A stretch of DNA of 64,000 bases from Aporrectodea caliginosa (GCA_020284085.1 JACEVL010000130.1:4401076-4465075); one strand, 5' to 3'; positions 1 through 10,640 are shown, counted from the first letter of the stretch. The notes: generated by a model from the letters alone, not told the origin. A program made the numbers and translations.

Positions 1-495
1 TCATTTCCAACGAAAAGAGATTCTACCAGGTTGACCATATTATTATCCGTAGGCATCAAAGGCCGTTGGCATCGATGAGAAAATTCTTCCGTAAAGACCT
101 CAGTTACATTATAATAGCTAAGAATCATGAATCATATTCTGAACACATTAAACAAGAACATATAGGGCCCACTAGTTGTATGCAGCTTTGAATACTGGAG
201 CAGTGCAGAAGAAAATGCACTAATAAAGATTTTTCAAGTAACTTAGCATACAAAAGTGAGTCGCAAATGACTATCTGACTAACCCAACTAAGCTCGTTTT
301 GAGACATATTGAGAATGTTTACTTAACAGGACTATATGCAACATCTTGCTTGTATGGGCTGTAATTATTTTGTGATCAATAGGCATTTGTTCGGTTCAAC
401 AATTCAGTTCAGTTTGGACACCTTTAAAAAGCTTTCAGCCTGCGCTATAAATAGGTCAAGTTGCTCAAAACACGATTGTGTGTTCAGAATGTCAG
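1..495. other. No gene; decayed short-repeat unit
   Basis: There is no coding signal. Positions 45-115 match the hairpin-type unit seen near 28205-28330 and 62840-62960 (GGCATCAAAGGCCGTTGGC core followed by a CGAT-GAGAAAATTC stretch), so this is an older copy of the same repeat. The rest is AT-rich and unrecognised. Confidence 0.5.
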
Positions 496-601
496 TTGTA
501 GTCTCAGTTTAACGACACTGTGTGATAACAAAGATCACTAACCCTCCTCCTTCATCCAGGCTTGGAACTGGCACTGCCAGAGTATGAGCAGTGGAGAATG
601 T
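496..601 (-). repeat. Element A copy
   Basis: This is an inverted copy of the short SINE-like element A. It has the 3' hairpin (TGAT and ATCA arms around AACAAAG), then CCCTCCTCCTTCATCCAGGC, then TGGAACTGGCACTG. Part of the GCGTCG motif after the hairpin is lost. Confidence 0.75.
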
Positions 602-1030
602 CAGGTATCGGAAAGTAATTGCCATACAAGACATGAATATAAAATACAGGTATTTCACATTTACCAAAACTAAAATGTTATGAAAAGAACATAGATTTGT
701 TAAAAAGCAGAGCCTTTGGGACAATGGACAAAAGCCAATTGGTCAAATGATTTATATTATATAATAGATATTATTCTTTATGTTACCAAAGCTCGACACC
801 GACCACCTGCCTAACAGCGCCATCTCAACAACCTTTCAAAATCAACCACGAGAGAAGCAGACGAAACTGTTGGACGATTGTTATATGAAAATGAACTGAA
901 CTATATCAATGAACTTTGAAGACGTCAACGATTTTTGTAGCTATAGGATGCCGTAAAACAATGGATTAATACTACTTAGTAAGTCTGTCTACCTTAAGCA
1001 AACGTAAGTTCCTGACAACCGCAAGATGTC
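602..1030. other. No gene; repeat fragments
   Basis: AT-rich sequence without a coding signal. Near 918-965 there is a GACGTCAACG to CCGTAAAAC hairpin-type fragment, and 1010-1030 ends in a CGCAAGATGTCGTTAAA hairpin end like those preceding the promoter-like modules elsewhere. Confidence 0.4.
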
Positions 1031-1179
1031 GTTAAAGCCCAAGGTTTTAGGTTTGGCGGTTTCCCTCGTAGAATGAAGTGACCAACGACTGTAGGCGGTT
1101 CAAGTAAGCATCTGTCGGCCAATGGGCGTTGATTTCATTTTGGTTGACACATCTTACAAGCATAGGCTGCTGAATTTAA

Positions 1180-1709
1180 TTCACCCTCCCTCTGGCCCTC
1201 TAGCGGTCGGACGGATGGATGGAGATGCATTGCTAGGGCAGACTATATATATATATACGCATCGTCTTCATAATTACCAATTTTTTCAAAATTCCAGTTG
1301 TTGTGAGCAAAAAATGCCCGTATGGCTTCCTCTTGATCGCCATCTACCACAATAGTAAGTTCGTATTTGTTCATGGCAATCTAATCGCATATAGAAACTA
1401 CAGACTTGTTTCTCAACCCTGTAAGTATCTTCATAGCAATGAACTCCATAGTAATATGAGTGGATGGGGGGTAAATTTGGATAATTGGAACAACTTGTAT
1501 ACATTCTAGAAGTACAGGTATGACCTCTAGCCAGCTTAGCTGGCTTTCGTATACACAAATTATTCGACCCACAGCTCGGTTATATATATACAAGTGGTCA
1601 ATTGATCGGGGTAGGGTCTGTACGGGGTATACCCTGCCGGGTCTAGTCTGCCCTAGCAATGCATCTCCATCCATCCGTCCGACCGCTAGAGGGCCAGAGG
1701 GAGGGTGAA
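1180..1709. repeat. Perfect 66-bp inverted repeat flanking about 400 bp
   Basis: Positions 1180-1245 (starting TTCACCCTCCCTCTGGCC) reappear as an exact reverse complement at 1644-1709. The spacer 1246-1643 shows no coding potential; it carries short TATATA runs at both inner edges. It abuts the left 151-bp arm of the outer element, and may be that element's inner terminal repeat or a separate MITE. Confidence 0.75.
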
Positions 1710-2381
1710 GGGCCTAGGGTGGGGGCTACCACCGATCGACCGACCGTCCCTGCGCCTCGTCTCCATTCCACAAAGCGGACGATGTTGCCTAGGCTATGCA
1801 TCAGGCGCGTAACTAGCATTACGCAATTACGCAACTGCGTAAAGATTTTAGCAGCTCTCAAATTTTTTAACCGTTTAGATTACTTTTTGACATTCTAGAT
1901 TACTATTATTCGTTGAATTTCTAATGTGCAGACTTTATTACTGTACAGTCAGTAAAACATTTCCCTTCGCCGACATAGTGAAGTCTCTGCAAATTTCGTG
2001 GCACTTCTGAAATTTCGATCACAGACCGACACTATAGATTAAATCATCGTAAGCTAATGTCATCACTCTGGTCCACGCAAAACCCAGTTGATTCAAAAAT
2101 CAGCTGATCCACCTGTGTGGCCTGTGAGTTCGAGACATTATTGTGGCAAAATGTCGTGCGGCTAGGTTGTACATTTTATTGTTTGATGCGAGCACAGAAC
2201 AGATATCGGTCAGCTTATACGATATCATATGTTGATAGCGTGAACAACCCGGTTCTCAGCATTGTGGCAAAAGAACAATAATATTTATAGGGCCTAACTG
2301 TCATCCCAAGTTTTCCCAACGCTTGACACCACTGGCGAAACACTCGTAAAGCTGCAGCTTTATGAAGTTGGTTTCTGTATA

Positions 2382-2741
2382 TGTTAAGGTATCTTGATAA
2401 GGACAATTTGCTGCCGACTTTTCAATCTGGTTTTCGTAAGGGCCACTCCACAGAGACCCTGTTAGTTCGCCTCCTCTCTGATATATGGGGCTATTGATAG
2501 GTCACAGGTCATCCTCTTAGCATTATTTGCTGTCAGCACGGCGTTTGACACCGTCGATCACGATATCATTCTTAGGCGCCTATCTACCTCGTTTGGCCTT
2601 TCTGGTAACTTTCTTGACTGGATTGTTTCCTACCTCCATCACCGTGCATGCCTTCTCTGCGGTCTACGTGTCTACTAGGACTCCATGTGTTCCTGTCCCG
2701 TTTGGCCTGCCCCAGGAATCTGTGCTGGGCCCTCTTCTCTA
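2382..2741 (+). pseudogene. LINE reverse transcriptase fragment, part 1 (CR1/Jockey-like)
   Basis: Translation across frames gives the RT order expected of CR1/Jockey-type non-LTR elements: a QSGFRKGHSTETLL block, motif A read as LFAVSTAFDTVDH, then motif B read as GLPQESVLGPLL. The first catalytic Asp of motif A is replaced by Ala, and motif B has Glu for Gly. The gene is interrupted at 2749 by the inner hAT and resumes at 5716. It is 5'-truncated, with no endonuclease domain. Dead copy. Confidence 0.85.
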
Positions 2742-2825
2742 ATTATATTCAGTGGCGGCGCCAGGATTTCCGGTTTGGGGGGGGCTGTAGCCCTAAGCCC
2801 TTCCTTCTCTAGAATGTCTGAGGGG

Positions 2826-3545
2826 ATATTGCGAGCGCCGAAGGCGCGAAGCTGCGATTGCCGAAGGCAAGAAGCCCCTAACGACTAGGGGGTATGGGGG
2901 AGCGTCGTAAGCTCCCCATCAGAATCTGGGGCGGAGCCCCAGAAGCCGACGCAATTTTGAGCATTTCATGCCAAATGCAGTACATTTTGGGCTCTAATTT
3001 ACCTCCAATTTTTCACCGATGATTTCGATGATTTCGATATAATAGTACCTAAACCATCTAGATATGTGAAAAAATATGACTTATATGGATAAACTGAGAT
3101 TTTAGGTTTTAGAATAATACCACTCGCAGTCTCAGAAGTAAAAATTGAAATGTCCTCCTAGGCTTCTACCGCGAGCCTTAGTCGAATTTTAAAGCGTGAT
3201 AAGTAGGCTACAGGTTTAGAGTGAAATTATACAGCAACATCCTGCACTGAATTCTTATAGACTCGGTTGAGTTTAGCGGCTTTAGCCTTACTCTGTATTC
3301 TATCGGCCAGGTCCAGCGATTTGTTAGGGGACGGACCTACTAGAACGTTCGAATGGGGGAAATTGCGAGTGCGGAAGGTGCACGTACAGCCGCGATTGCG
3401 GAAAGCAAGAAGCCCCTAACGACTATAGGATACGGGGGAGCGTCGTAAGCTCCGCCAACGGGGTCTGGGGCGGAGCTTACGACGACGCAATTTTGAGCAT
3501 TTAATACCAAATGGAGTGCATTTTGGGCTCTTGTTTACCTCAAAA
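2826..3545. repeat. Direct repeat inside the inner hAT
   Basis: A block of about 180 bp at 2826-3010 (ATTGCGAGCGCCGAAGG, then GAAGCCCCTAACGACTA, then GGGGGAGCGTCGTAAGCTCC, then GACGCAATTTTGAGCATTT) recurs in diverged form at 3360-3545. Such subterminal repeats are common in hAT elements. The stretch 3546-5300 is AT-rich with no coding signal. Confidence 0.75.
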
Positions 3546-5303
3546 TTTTCAGAAGTTGGGGGGGACCATCCCAGCCTGCCCGAAAGTTGGGGGGACGCGT
3601 CCTACGGGTCCCATAGGGTGGTTGCGCCTATGCCTCCATCCCTTCCCTCTTCTATACCCGACACAAAACCTGCAGACAATGGAATCAATATACTGTACAG
3701 AAGTTTGAGTTCTATCACAAGAAAATCTTTAAGATGTTCCCAAATTACTTCTTTCATAGACCCTTACAGCTGTTACTGGGCATTGATTTGAAACAGGTTC
3801 TTGCAAGTTTTACTATTCTCCACTCAGATTGATTGAAAACTATACAATAAACACGTTAAATCCTAATGTTTATTTCCTTGTAAAGCACACATTTAATGTA
3901 CATAAGCGACATAAAATCCCTAACAAGTTATTACAGCATTTTGCTACAGGAAAACTTTCAAACATGAATTTATTTGAACTGCAACTATGCCTCCTGTACA
4001 AACAACATGATGACAAACTTAAAACATCCATTTTTCTATTCTTATATACATATACAAAATCTCTTGCCATGTAATTCAGTAACATTCCTAACAGATGGAT
4101 CACATTCCCAATCACACTTTTTGTGTCTGAAATACTTCATGTTGGAATAAAGCCATCATGCAATACTACACCAAACCCATTAAAACATCAACATCATGAA
4201 GTTGAAAACACTTTACTTAAGAATTATTATCCATGGCAACACTTGGAAATTCTAGAAAAATAAAAATATAACAAAAAGTTTTTGAAAGAAAATTAAGGAA
4301 AACTTCGTAAATCTATAGCAGAAACCCCAAGAAAATAATTAACTGGGCATACTCAATTTTCATGTGTAGTCGGCAGTTAGATACTCAAAGAACGCCCCTT
4401 CAACAACTTTCACAGAAACTCTCCAACATGCAGACTTAAACTACCAACAGCATTCATGCGCATGGCAGACAAACTTTTCTTCCAAATGTCTGCAACACGT
4501 TTACTGCAAGCAAACAATTGATTAAAATGTAACATTTGCTTTGAGAAATTTTTAGTATGCGTCGCTGCATGTAAAGTCACATTAACTGTGACATTAGATT
4601 TCTGAATGTTGATAAAGCATTATGCGGTTTTTCAAATACACGTCACCAGTTGTAAGCGCAGACCAGTATCATTAACTGGTAAAAAAACAATGTTGCATAA
4701 ACTGCACAGCAGTTACTGAAAACTGAGATACAATACATATATCATCCGGTCAACTAAACCCAACTACCGCACTCGCAATTCAGTCGCAGCAAGTTTGCAA
4801 ATCTGCACTTCTCAGCGACACTCTATTTTCTTTAGTCAGCATCTTCATGGTTCAAAATATAAAACTTACTATATTCTTACAATTTGAAAGTTCCCTTTAG
4901 TTATCAACTAGGACAACTGCAGCAGAAAAGGCTTTACAAGAAAAGAGATGCATAGGCAGGTACCTGGAAGAGGACTCAGAGGACAAATGTTGCTTCAATG
5001 ATTAGACAGAATCCAAAACAGAAACACGATTAAGCCAGATGTTGGCCCATCAGTGACATTTTGTTTACTTAACCATACGGTGGTTGCTGAGGATTCCCCA
5101 TATTCAATGCTCATTGAAGGAACTTACATCAGGTAAACTCACATTCAATTTAACACTTGTGAGTTCTTAAAATTTTTCCAACTGGCATATTCATTAAAGC
5201 TATCAGTTTTAACACATTTCAATGCATATATTTTGAATAGCACAACGCATAACAGAGTGTTAACACATTTGTTTTAGCAACTGTGAGCAACTTCAAGTGT
5301 TGC

Positions 5304-5633
5304 CTACTGTTGATCATAGCGCAGAGGCAGTCTTCTGTCACCCTCGCTGAATTTGTCAATTACATTTTCCCAGTTCACAGTTGTTACATCCGACAACTCC
5401 CTTTCAATCGCTAGAATAGAAATGTTGCGCAATCTATCTTGCGACATCGTGGATCTCAGGTATGACTTAATACGTTTCATAACAGAAAATGATCGTTCGC
5501 ATTCGGCACTTGTGACTGGGACGGTGATAGCGATTTGAAGCATGCGCCAAATGTCTTCAAAACCTGACCTAAAACATCCAATCAGTTTTAGTACTTCTCC
5601 AACTGTTTTGGGCCTTGGACAGAGATTTCCCAC
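5304..5633 (-). pseudogene. hAT transposase C-terminal dimerisation domain, orphan exon
   Basis: A 109-residue open frame. Residues 36-79 (AITVPVTSAECERSFSVMKR, then a SYLRSTMSQDRL segment, then ILAIERE) match the hAT C-terminal dimerisation motif of ZMYM/TTF-like hAT proteins. The RNase-H catalytic core and BED finger that should precede it are absent: only about 70 bp separate the frame start from the transposon end at 5707. It is therefore a remnant, or a last exon left by internal deletion, and cannot act as a transposase alone. Confidence 0.85.
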
Positions 5634-5715
5634 TTTTTGTTTGGGGGGGCTGAGCCGCCGATAGGGGGGGCTTAGCCCCCCCTAGCATCCTGCTGGCGCC
5701 GCCACTGATTATATT

Positions 5716-6080
5716 ATTTATACTGCTGATACTGTCCTCTCCTGGCCTCTTGCTGAGCCTTGCTCTGTGCTGAACCAATCTTATGCGGGTGACCTGCAGG
5801 CATTTTTGCACTGTCCTGCGTCAGCAGCCATTATAACCGAAGCCCGGGCCATGAACCGGGCAATGGAGGCTCTTCTATTCTGCAGCGCCGTGCTTTTTCT
5901 GTTGCTGGCCTGCAATCTGGAATGGGCTTCCTTTGGCACTATGCCTAATGCCGAGAGCCCTTCAGATCACGTTCTATTCTAACTTCAAGACTGTTCGGAC
6001 TTCGGAGTTGGGTGGGGTGCGCTCCTAAGTAGATAATCATGAAGGGCGTTATGTAAATCTCTGTAATGAATGAATGAATC
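5716..6080 (+). pseudogene. LINE reverse transcriptase fragment, part 2 and 3' end
   Basis: This continues the LINE interrupted at 2749. It reads through a YIYTADTV segment to motif C, which appears as QSYAGDLQ where YADD is expected, so the second catalytic Asp pair is broken. The downstream part (ASAAI, EARAMNRAMEA) matches CR1-like elements. The 3' end carries a short TGAA tail (TAATGAATGAATGAATC, 6064-6080), typical of microsatellite-tailed LINEs. Confidence 0.8.
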
Positions 6081-6691
6081 ATAATTTGCCAAAGAGCTGA
6101 TGTAAAATGTTATTACTTTTAACCAAAAAGATTGTCTCCAAAATGGACCATTACAAACCAACAAATAAATTTATTTTCTTATGCTTTAGTTAATTGCTTT
6201 GATGAGTCTGTCTGTTTCTAGTCTACGTTGGTTGCTGGGACTTTGCAGCTGAACCCATTTTAAAAATCAAATTATGAAATTATAATTATAATTTTCCAAA
6301 GAACTTATGTAAAATGTTATTACTTTGAATCAAGAGTTGGTCTCCAAAATGCACCATTACAAACCCCTAAATGAAAATTTTTCTGACCCTGGGGAGAGGG
6401 CACAGCCCCCTCCCCAGACCCCTCCCCTCAGAGTTCTTCAAAACTGCGTAATTTTATGGAAGACCTGGTTACGCCACTGCTATGCATACAATTAAATTCA
6501 GCAGCCTATGCTTGTAAGATGTGTCAACCAAAATGAAATCAACGCCCATTGGCCGACAGATGCTTACTTGAACCGCCTACAGTCGTTGGTCACTTCATTC
6601 TACAAGGGAAACCGCCAAACCTAAAATCTTGGGCTTTAACAACTATAATGCTATGATTACTAATAATAAGTAATGGAAGAGGCAGTTATAA

Positions 6692-6724
6692 ACACCTCTT
6701 AGCGCTTTGTCTCCGCGCTATATT
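6692..6724 (+). promoter_or_regulatory. PSE/TATA-like module (class II)
   Basis: ACACCTCTTAGCGC, then CGCTATATT. ACACCT starts at 6692 and TATA at 6719, spacing 27 bp. Confidence 0.35.
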
Positions 6725-6843
6725 ACATATAATCAAATCTTCGCATTAATTCGATCACAATGTGTCGATCTCTATTCATTTCTTAAGCAGCCACAAGATG
6801 TCGTTAGAAACTAAATTAAACGTAGTACAATTGTCAGTCATGT

Positions 6844-6879
6844 ACACCTCTACAACTCTTGCGCTCCGCGCTATATATA
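6844..6879 (+). promoter_or_regulatory. PSE/TATA-like module (class II)
   Basis: ACACCT at 6844, CTATATATAA with TATA at 6872, spacing 28 bp. It shares the CCGCGCTATAT edge with the module at 6692. Confidence 0.4.
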
Positions 6880-7156
6880 ATCAGTCTTTGAGTTCAATTT
6901 TAAGTTACAGGTTGCAGCCCAATCTGTGACGTAGTCTAGTTCTGCTGCGATCGTTGCACTATGTGAGGCGGGTATCAGGAGATAAGTGTCATCGGCATAT
7001 TTGATTAACCTGTTGAAGGGTGAACCGGCTTGAGTTTTGAAATAGCTGTTATAAAGTTAGCTGGTCCCAAACCCGATCTCTGAACTATGCTGGCGCAGAT
7101 GCTAATAATTGCGGAAATTTTATATATATAGTCCGGGATGGGCAATCTGGCGCGTT

Positions 7157-7250
7157 GCTCTGTAAGATATGAATGCCTATAAATAAACTTTGTCGGCGGC
7201 AACGGCCAATGTTGCCATAAGCTGCCGTTAAACTGTGGATCCAACTACAA
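7157..7250 (+). ncRNA. Element B small-RNA-like copy with upstream TATA
   Basis: GCTCTGTAAGATATGAATGCC, then CTTTGTCGGCGGCAACGGCC, then TTGCCATAAGCTGCCGTT, then AAACTGTGGATCC: element B from near its 5' end to its 3' hairpin (AACGGC pairing with GCCGTT). A TATATATATA run lies about 28-32 bp upstream of the start. No ACACCT is visible at the usual distance, so the promoter is decayed or absent. Confidence 0.5.
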
Positions 7251-7406
7251 GTTGCAGTGCCAGTCCCAAACCTGAGGGAAGGGTGGGCTAAACTAGTACT
7301 ACGATCACATCTTTCTTATGACAGTGTCGTTAAACAGCAACTAGCCCACCAATTATATTATTATTGATTGGAATGTGTGATTTAGCGATGGAACAAATTC
7401 TAAATA

Positions 7407-7438
7407 TATAGTTTCTGAATTAACAGATTTAAAGGTGT
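7407..7438 (-). promoter_or_regulatory. PSE/TATA-like module, minus strand
   Basis: On the minus strand ACACCTTTAAATC starts at 7438 and TATATA starts at 7410, spacing 28 bp. Confidence 0.4.
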
Positions 7439-8098
7439 CTATAAATAGGGCGGTGCTAATCATTTTTGTTAAACCGCAACTGTTAATACTCTTTTTCTGG
7501 TTGTAATCTAAGTTATATGAAAAATATATCCGATCGACCTAAAAGATATTTAGTGCCAGGCATAAGATTTTGTCAAAATATTTAGTACAGTACATTAGTC
7601 CGTAACCAATTTCTCCATGAGACATCATTTGTAAACTAGGATCGTGTATTTAGCGCGTTTTTAACTCGATTAATGCTTTAATTAATTAATGCAATTAATT
7701 TTCTTTAACGCTATAGTCACTGCGCCCAATTATTTTTAATAAATGCACTAAAATAATTATTGATAAAACCGCCATTACAAAGTCTAAACTTTAAGTCTAA
7801 ACTTTAAACTTTAAAGTAAATACTAAGAAGTAAAAACGAGTAGTAAAAGCATGTTTGCTTTTTGTTTATTGATTGCAAGCATTTATATAGCGCATATCCA
7901 ACGTTACTACTCAGAGTCGGTAGAGCAGTTGTATTTATTGTGACATACTATTATAAAATTAATCGCATTATTAAAAATTTTAATCGTGCGATTAATTTCG
8001 AATTTTTAATCGTTTTCCACCCAATTTTAAACACCTCATTTTTACTGTGATATTTTATCTTGTCTTGTCTTATCTTTAGGCAACATTTAACTCCGCCA
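7439..8098. other. No gene; AT-rich
   Basis: Very AT-rich with ATTAATTAATGCAATTAATT-like runs near 7675-7700 and a small direct repeat of AAGTCTAAACTTTAAG near 7775-7815. A short TCTTG repeat occurs at 8058-8077. I see no gene or named element. Confidence 0.5.
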
Positions 8099-8207
8099 CT
8101 GTTCGCTTTCTGACAGTGCCAGTCCTAAGCTTGGTTAAAGGAGGAGGGCGACGTTAATGGTCTTTGTTACCACACAGCTAGTCGTTAAAAAGGAAACACA
8201 CACACAC
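8099..8207 (+). mobile_element. Element A retroposed copy with target-site duplication
   Basis: This is a young-subfamily copy (AACTCCGCCACTGTTCGC start, TAGTCGTTAAAA end with an ACACACAC-rich tail). The 9-bp sequence GCAACATTT flanks it at 8090-8098 and 8208-8216. It inserted just upstream of the CGCTATATAAG box of the element B copy at 8248. Confidence 0.85.
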
Positions 8208-8221
8208 GCAACATTTCACGC

Positions 8222-8335
8222 TATATAAGCATAAGCATCGCGACACAGAGCTGTAATATGCCAAAAAATAATCTTTGTCGGCGGTAACGACCTAAGTTGT
8301 CATAAGATGCCGTTAAACTGTGGATCCATCCATAT
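8222..8335 (+). ncRNA. Element B copy with TATA box 26 bp upstream
   Basis: CTATATAAGC at 8221-8230 is followed by GAGCTGTAATATGCC starting at 8248, then TCTTTGTCGGCGG and the GTCATAAGATGCCGTT hairpin end with AAACTGTGGATCCATCC. The TATA-to-start distance fits a TATA-directed start at the first base of element B. The upstream ACACCT box is not recognisable after the element A insertion at 8099. Confidence 0.5.
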
Positions 8336-8439
8336 TATAGCATCACCAATTATATAATCCGTCTCCTTTAGCTCGTCACGCCCGCATCGGTTCTGATTAT
8401 TAGGTTAGCAACATTTTCACGGTGCTGTAAACTCCGTCA

Positions 8440-8545
8440 CTGCTTGCACTCTGACAGTGCCAGTCCCAAGCCTGGGTAAAGGAGGAGGGCGGAGTTAATG
8501 ATCTTTGTTATCACACGGCGTCGTTAAACTTAAACTACAAAATGC
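8440..8545 (+). repeat. Element A copy
   Basis: An AACTCCGTCACTGCTTGC to GTCGTTAAAC copy whose 3' stem is TGAT/ATCA (8499-8502 and 8510-8513). A possible TGCTGT target duplication lies on both sides. Confidence 0.7.
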
Positions 8546-9111
8546 TGTGTCACTACAAAGCTGATTTAGCGTCGCCCTCCTCCTTTGTCTAGACTTTTGA
8601 CTTGAACCACCCGTTTGCAACAATACAGTTAAATTAGAAGATTGTAGCAGTCAAGTGTTATAATATGTCTTGTGGGTGCCAGGGCTAATATCTTCGTCGT
8701 TGCTTTTCTCCTACACCAATTTAATAATCGGGTGGGTCCTACAACTTAGGGCAACAATGGCCAGTGGAGTTTCTATTTTAGTTACTAATTAGTAGCAATA
8801 GGGTCCTAGGCTAGGCGAAGTTTACTACAGACACAGCAGCTGTGAATATTAATACGCGTGACATAATTTGCCTAGGACTTCGAAACGGAGAAGACAACAT
8901 GACTATTGCCGATTTGATTTGATATGGCGCCGCTGCCTAAATAGGTCAAAGCTGGATAATGTCAGTGTCATTAACTAATCAAGCGATGCTTAGAGAAACT
9001 TATATAGCAGTTAGGACTACTCAAAAACTGTTTCATATCGACATCAGCGGCCTTTGATGCAACAGGCTATCATTAAACACTAAATACTAAAAATAATGTT
9101 AAACTCCTTAG
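8546..9111. other. No gene; repeat fragments
   Basis: A truncated inverted element A piece lies at 8563-8612 (GCGTCGCCCTCCTCCTTTGT). The interval 8940-9111 matches 12018-12158 (ACTTATATAGCAG, ACTGTT, CGACATCAGCGGCCTTTGA, TTAAACACTAAATACTAA), a hairpin unit directly preceding the module at 9112. Confidence 0.5.
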
Positions 9112-9149
9112 ACACCTTTAAATTTGTGTCTAATATCCCTATATATATA
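9112..9149 (+). promoter_or_regulatory. PSE/TATA-like module (class I)
   Basis: ACACCTTTAAATTTGTG starts at 9112, TATATATATA starts at 9140, spacing 28 bp. A TTAAAC hairpin end lies upstream, as at most class I modules. A TTCCGTTCAATGG stretch lies 25-40 bp downstream of the TATA. Confidence 0.45.
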
Positions 9150-9230
9150 AGCTGTTTCCTCTTCCGTTCAATGGACATGTTCCTTCTTACTTGTGACAAA
9201 ATAAGGCTACTATATGGCTACTAAGTAATC

Positions 9231-9548
9231 GGTCCAGCAGCGCATCCATTATAGGGTCGCCTCCATTGTCTGGCACTGTGTTCCGGGCAGAGCACCTGTT
9301 TATCTCCGGGAGCTCCTTACTTTAACCTCGGCCTGCTCTGGTCGCCGATCTCTGCGCTCGGCCTATAGTGGTGACTTCATAGTTCCTCATGCTCGCTCTG
9401 CTACTAGACAGCGTCGGGCTTTCTCGATCGTTGGTCCTTCTTGTTGGAACAGCCTCCCCTCAGACCTTCGTTCTCTCCCGCGAGACCTCTCTGAATCTTT
9501 CTGTAGACTACTTAAGACCTTCCTCTTTGACCGAGCCTGGGTCGGGAG
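9231..9548 (+). pseudogene. LINE 3'-terminal ORF fragment (CR1/L2-like)
   Basis: The translation contains the usual C-terminal signature of CR1/L2-type LINE ORF2: YRVASIVW, then GRAPVYLRELL, then RRAFSIVGPSCWNSLPSDLR, then SFCRLLKTFLF. The fragment is 5'-truncated and runs directly into a GATA/GACA microsatellite that acts as its tail. Confidence 0.8.
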
Positions 9549-9685
<137 letters not shown>

Positions 9686-9689
9686 AAAC

Positions 9690-10640
9690 TACTACTGTTA
9701 TAGCATATTACAATCAGTAAACCGTCCGTCCGTCTGTCTGTCCGTTTCCAAACGGACAAACACACTAATGGTGTTAGTGTGTGTTAGTGTTGGTGTGTTT
9801 ATAATAGTACTAGAATAAATGGTCAAAGTGACAATTTCAATAGAATAGGTAATAATGCCTTTATACAGGAAAGTGTTCAAATAGCATTTAAAATAGAAAG
9901 TAGCTGTGGACAATTGCAAATACCAAATGTCTATTTAAAATCTATTTAGCTATTACCAGTTTCACTGGCATACAACTTTTAGAGAGCTTGCAATTTTATA
10001 CTGGTTAACTTTGAGTAACTGTAACTGTATGAGCGATTTCTTCTCTTGTAAATATTACTAAATCACCTCTGATCTGATACTCTGAATGGAAGTTACATTT
10101 ATTTCTCTGCTGGTTTACTATTTAATATGTACTAAGTAGTATCGTATAACGCTTGAATGACAAAAAGGGCCACATATCGCATCTGGGATGACTAAATAGA
10201 TACTACTTTGAAATTGTTTTCCCACTCAGTGCTGGACTGCTTGGAATTTAAATTTATTCGACTGGTGGTTTACTATTTAATTTGCAATAAGTTGTACATA
10301 GGCACCTACTATTTCAATACTATTTCAATGGTGCATTTTACGTAAGTATTTTAAACAGTGAAATACATATTTATAAACTATCTAAATACTATTCAAATGG
10401 TAATTACTATTTAATTAGTACACAAAACTGTTGTGGGTTTGTGTAATTGTCTTTTAAATAATAATAATACTTGCATATATTTATGAGCTACATAAAATAG
10501 TGACCTGCATATTGCGCGGAAGAAATCAAGACGTACACAATAATATATAAAAAAATCAATACATTTTAAGTCATTTGAAATGAAAGTAGGCAATCTCTTT
10601 CGCATCAGTTGACACCCGTTTTTCATAAAGTTTGACGCTA
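9690..10640. repeat. ACTATTTAAATAGT-rich dispersed repeat, copy 1
   Basis: Homologous to 12290-12600, 12816-13740 and 45550-46200. Shared landmarks in order: CTACTACTGTTATAGCATAT, a CCGTCCGTCTGTCTGTC run, GTGTTAGTGTG repeats, AAATAGCTGTGGACAATTG, AAATACCAAATG, GCTTGCAATTTT, TACTATTTAAT and ACTATTTCAATGG. Many CTATTTAAATAG-like palindromes. No coding potential and no terminal structure that assigns it to a class. Confidence 0.7.

Larger units (their letters stand above)
2750..5707 (-). mobile_element. hAT-type DNA transposon (inner hAT)
   Basis: The ends are CAGTGGCGGCGCCAGGAT on the left and CAGTGGCGGCGCCAGCAGGAT on the right (reverse complement). The 8-bp target duplication ATTATATT is exact (2742-2749 and 5708-5715). 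The subterminal regions hold G-runs and GGGCTTAGCCCC palindromes. The only coding remnant is a hAT C-terminal dimerisation domain at 5304-5633 on the minus strand, close to the right end, so most of the transposase is missing. It inserted between RT motifs B and C of the LINE. Confidence 0.92.
1802..6479. mobile_element. hAT-type DNA transposon (outer hAT), carrying nested insertions
   Basis: The ends are related inverted repeats: left CAGGCGCGTAACTAG, right (reverse complement) CAGTGGCGTAACCAG. The 8-bp sequence CTATGCAT lies directly outside both ends (1794-1801 and 6480-6487), the duplication length typical of hAT. Own sequence is 1802-2381 and 6081-6479, including a roughly 75-bp direct repeat at 6083-6175 and 6293-6385 and a G/C-rich subterminal block near 6390-6430. 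No transposase is visible, so it is non-autonomous or gutted. A LINE and a second hAT sit inside. Confidence 0.85.
1031..6640. mobile_element. Long-inverted-repeat (foldback-like) element, outer shell of a nest
   Basis: The 151-bp arms 1031-1181 and 6490-6640 are inverted copies with only about two mismatches by eye. They begin GTTAAAGCCCAAG and enclose everything between. Interior sequence belonging to this element is 1182-1793; the rest is a hAT insertion at 1802-6479. I see no transposase and no convincing target duplication outside the arms, so the superfamily is unassigned. The near identity of the arms implies recent activity, gene conversion, or a palindrome-related assembly effect. 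Confidence 0.7.
6641..7140. other. No gene; contains two promoter-like modules
   Basis: Non-coding. Two ACACCT-TATA modules of the ACACCTCT...CGCTATAT type lie at 6692 and 6844. The rest (for example 6880-7120) is unrecognised AT-rich sequence ending in a TATATATATA run at 7121-7130, just upstream of an element B copy. Confidence 0.5.
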
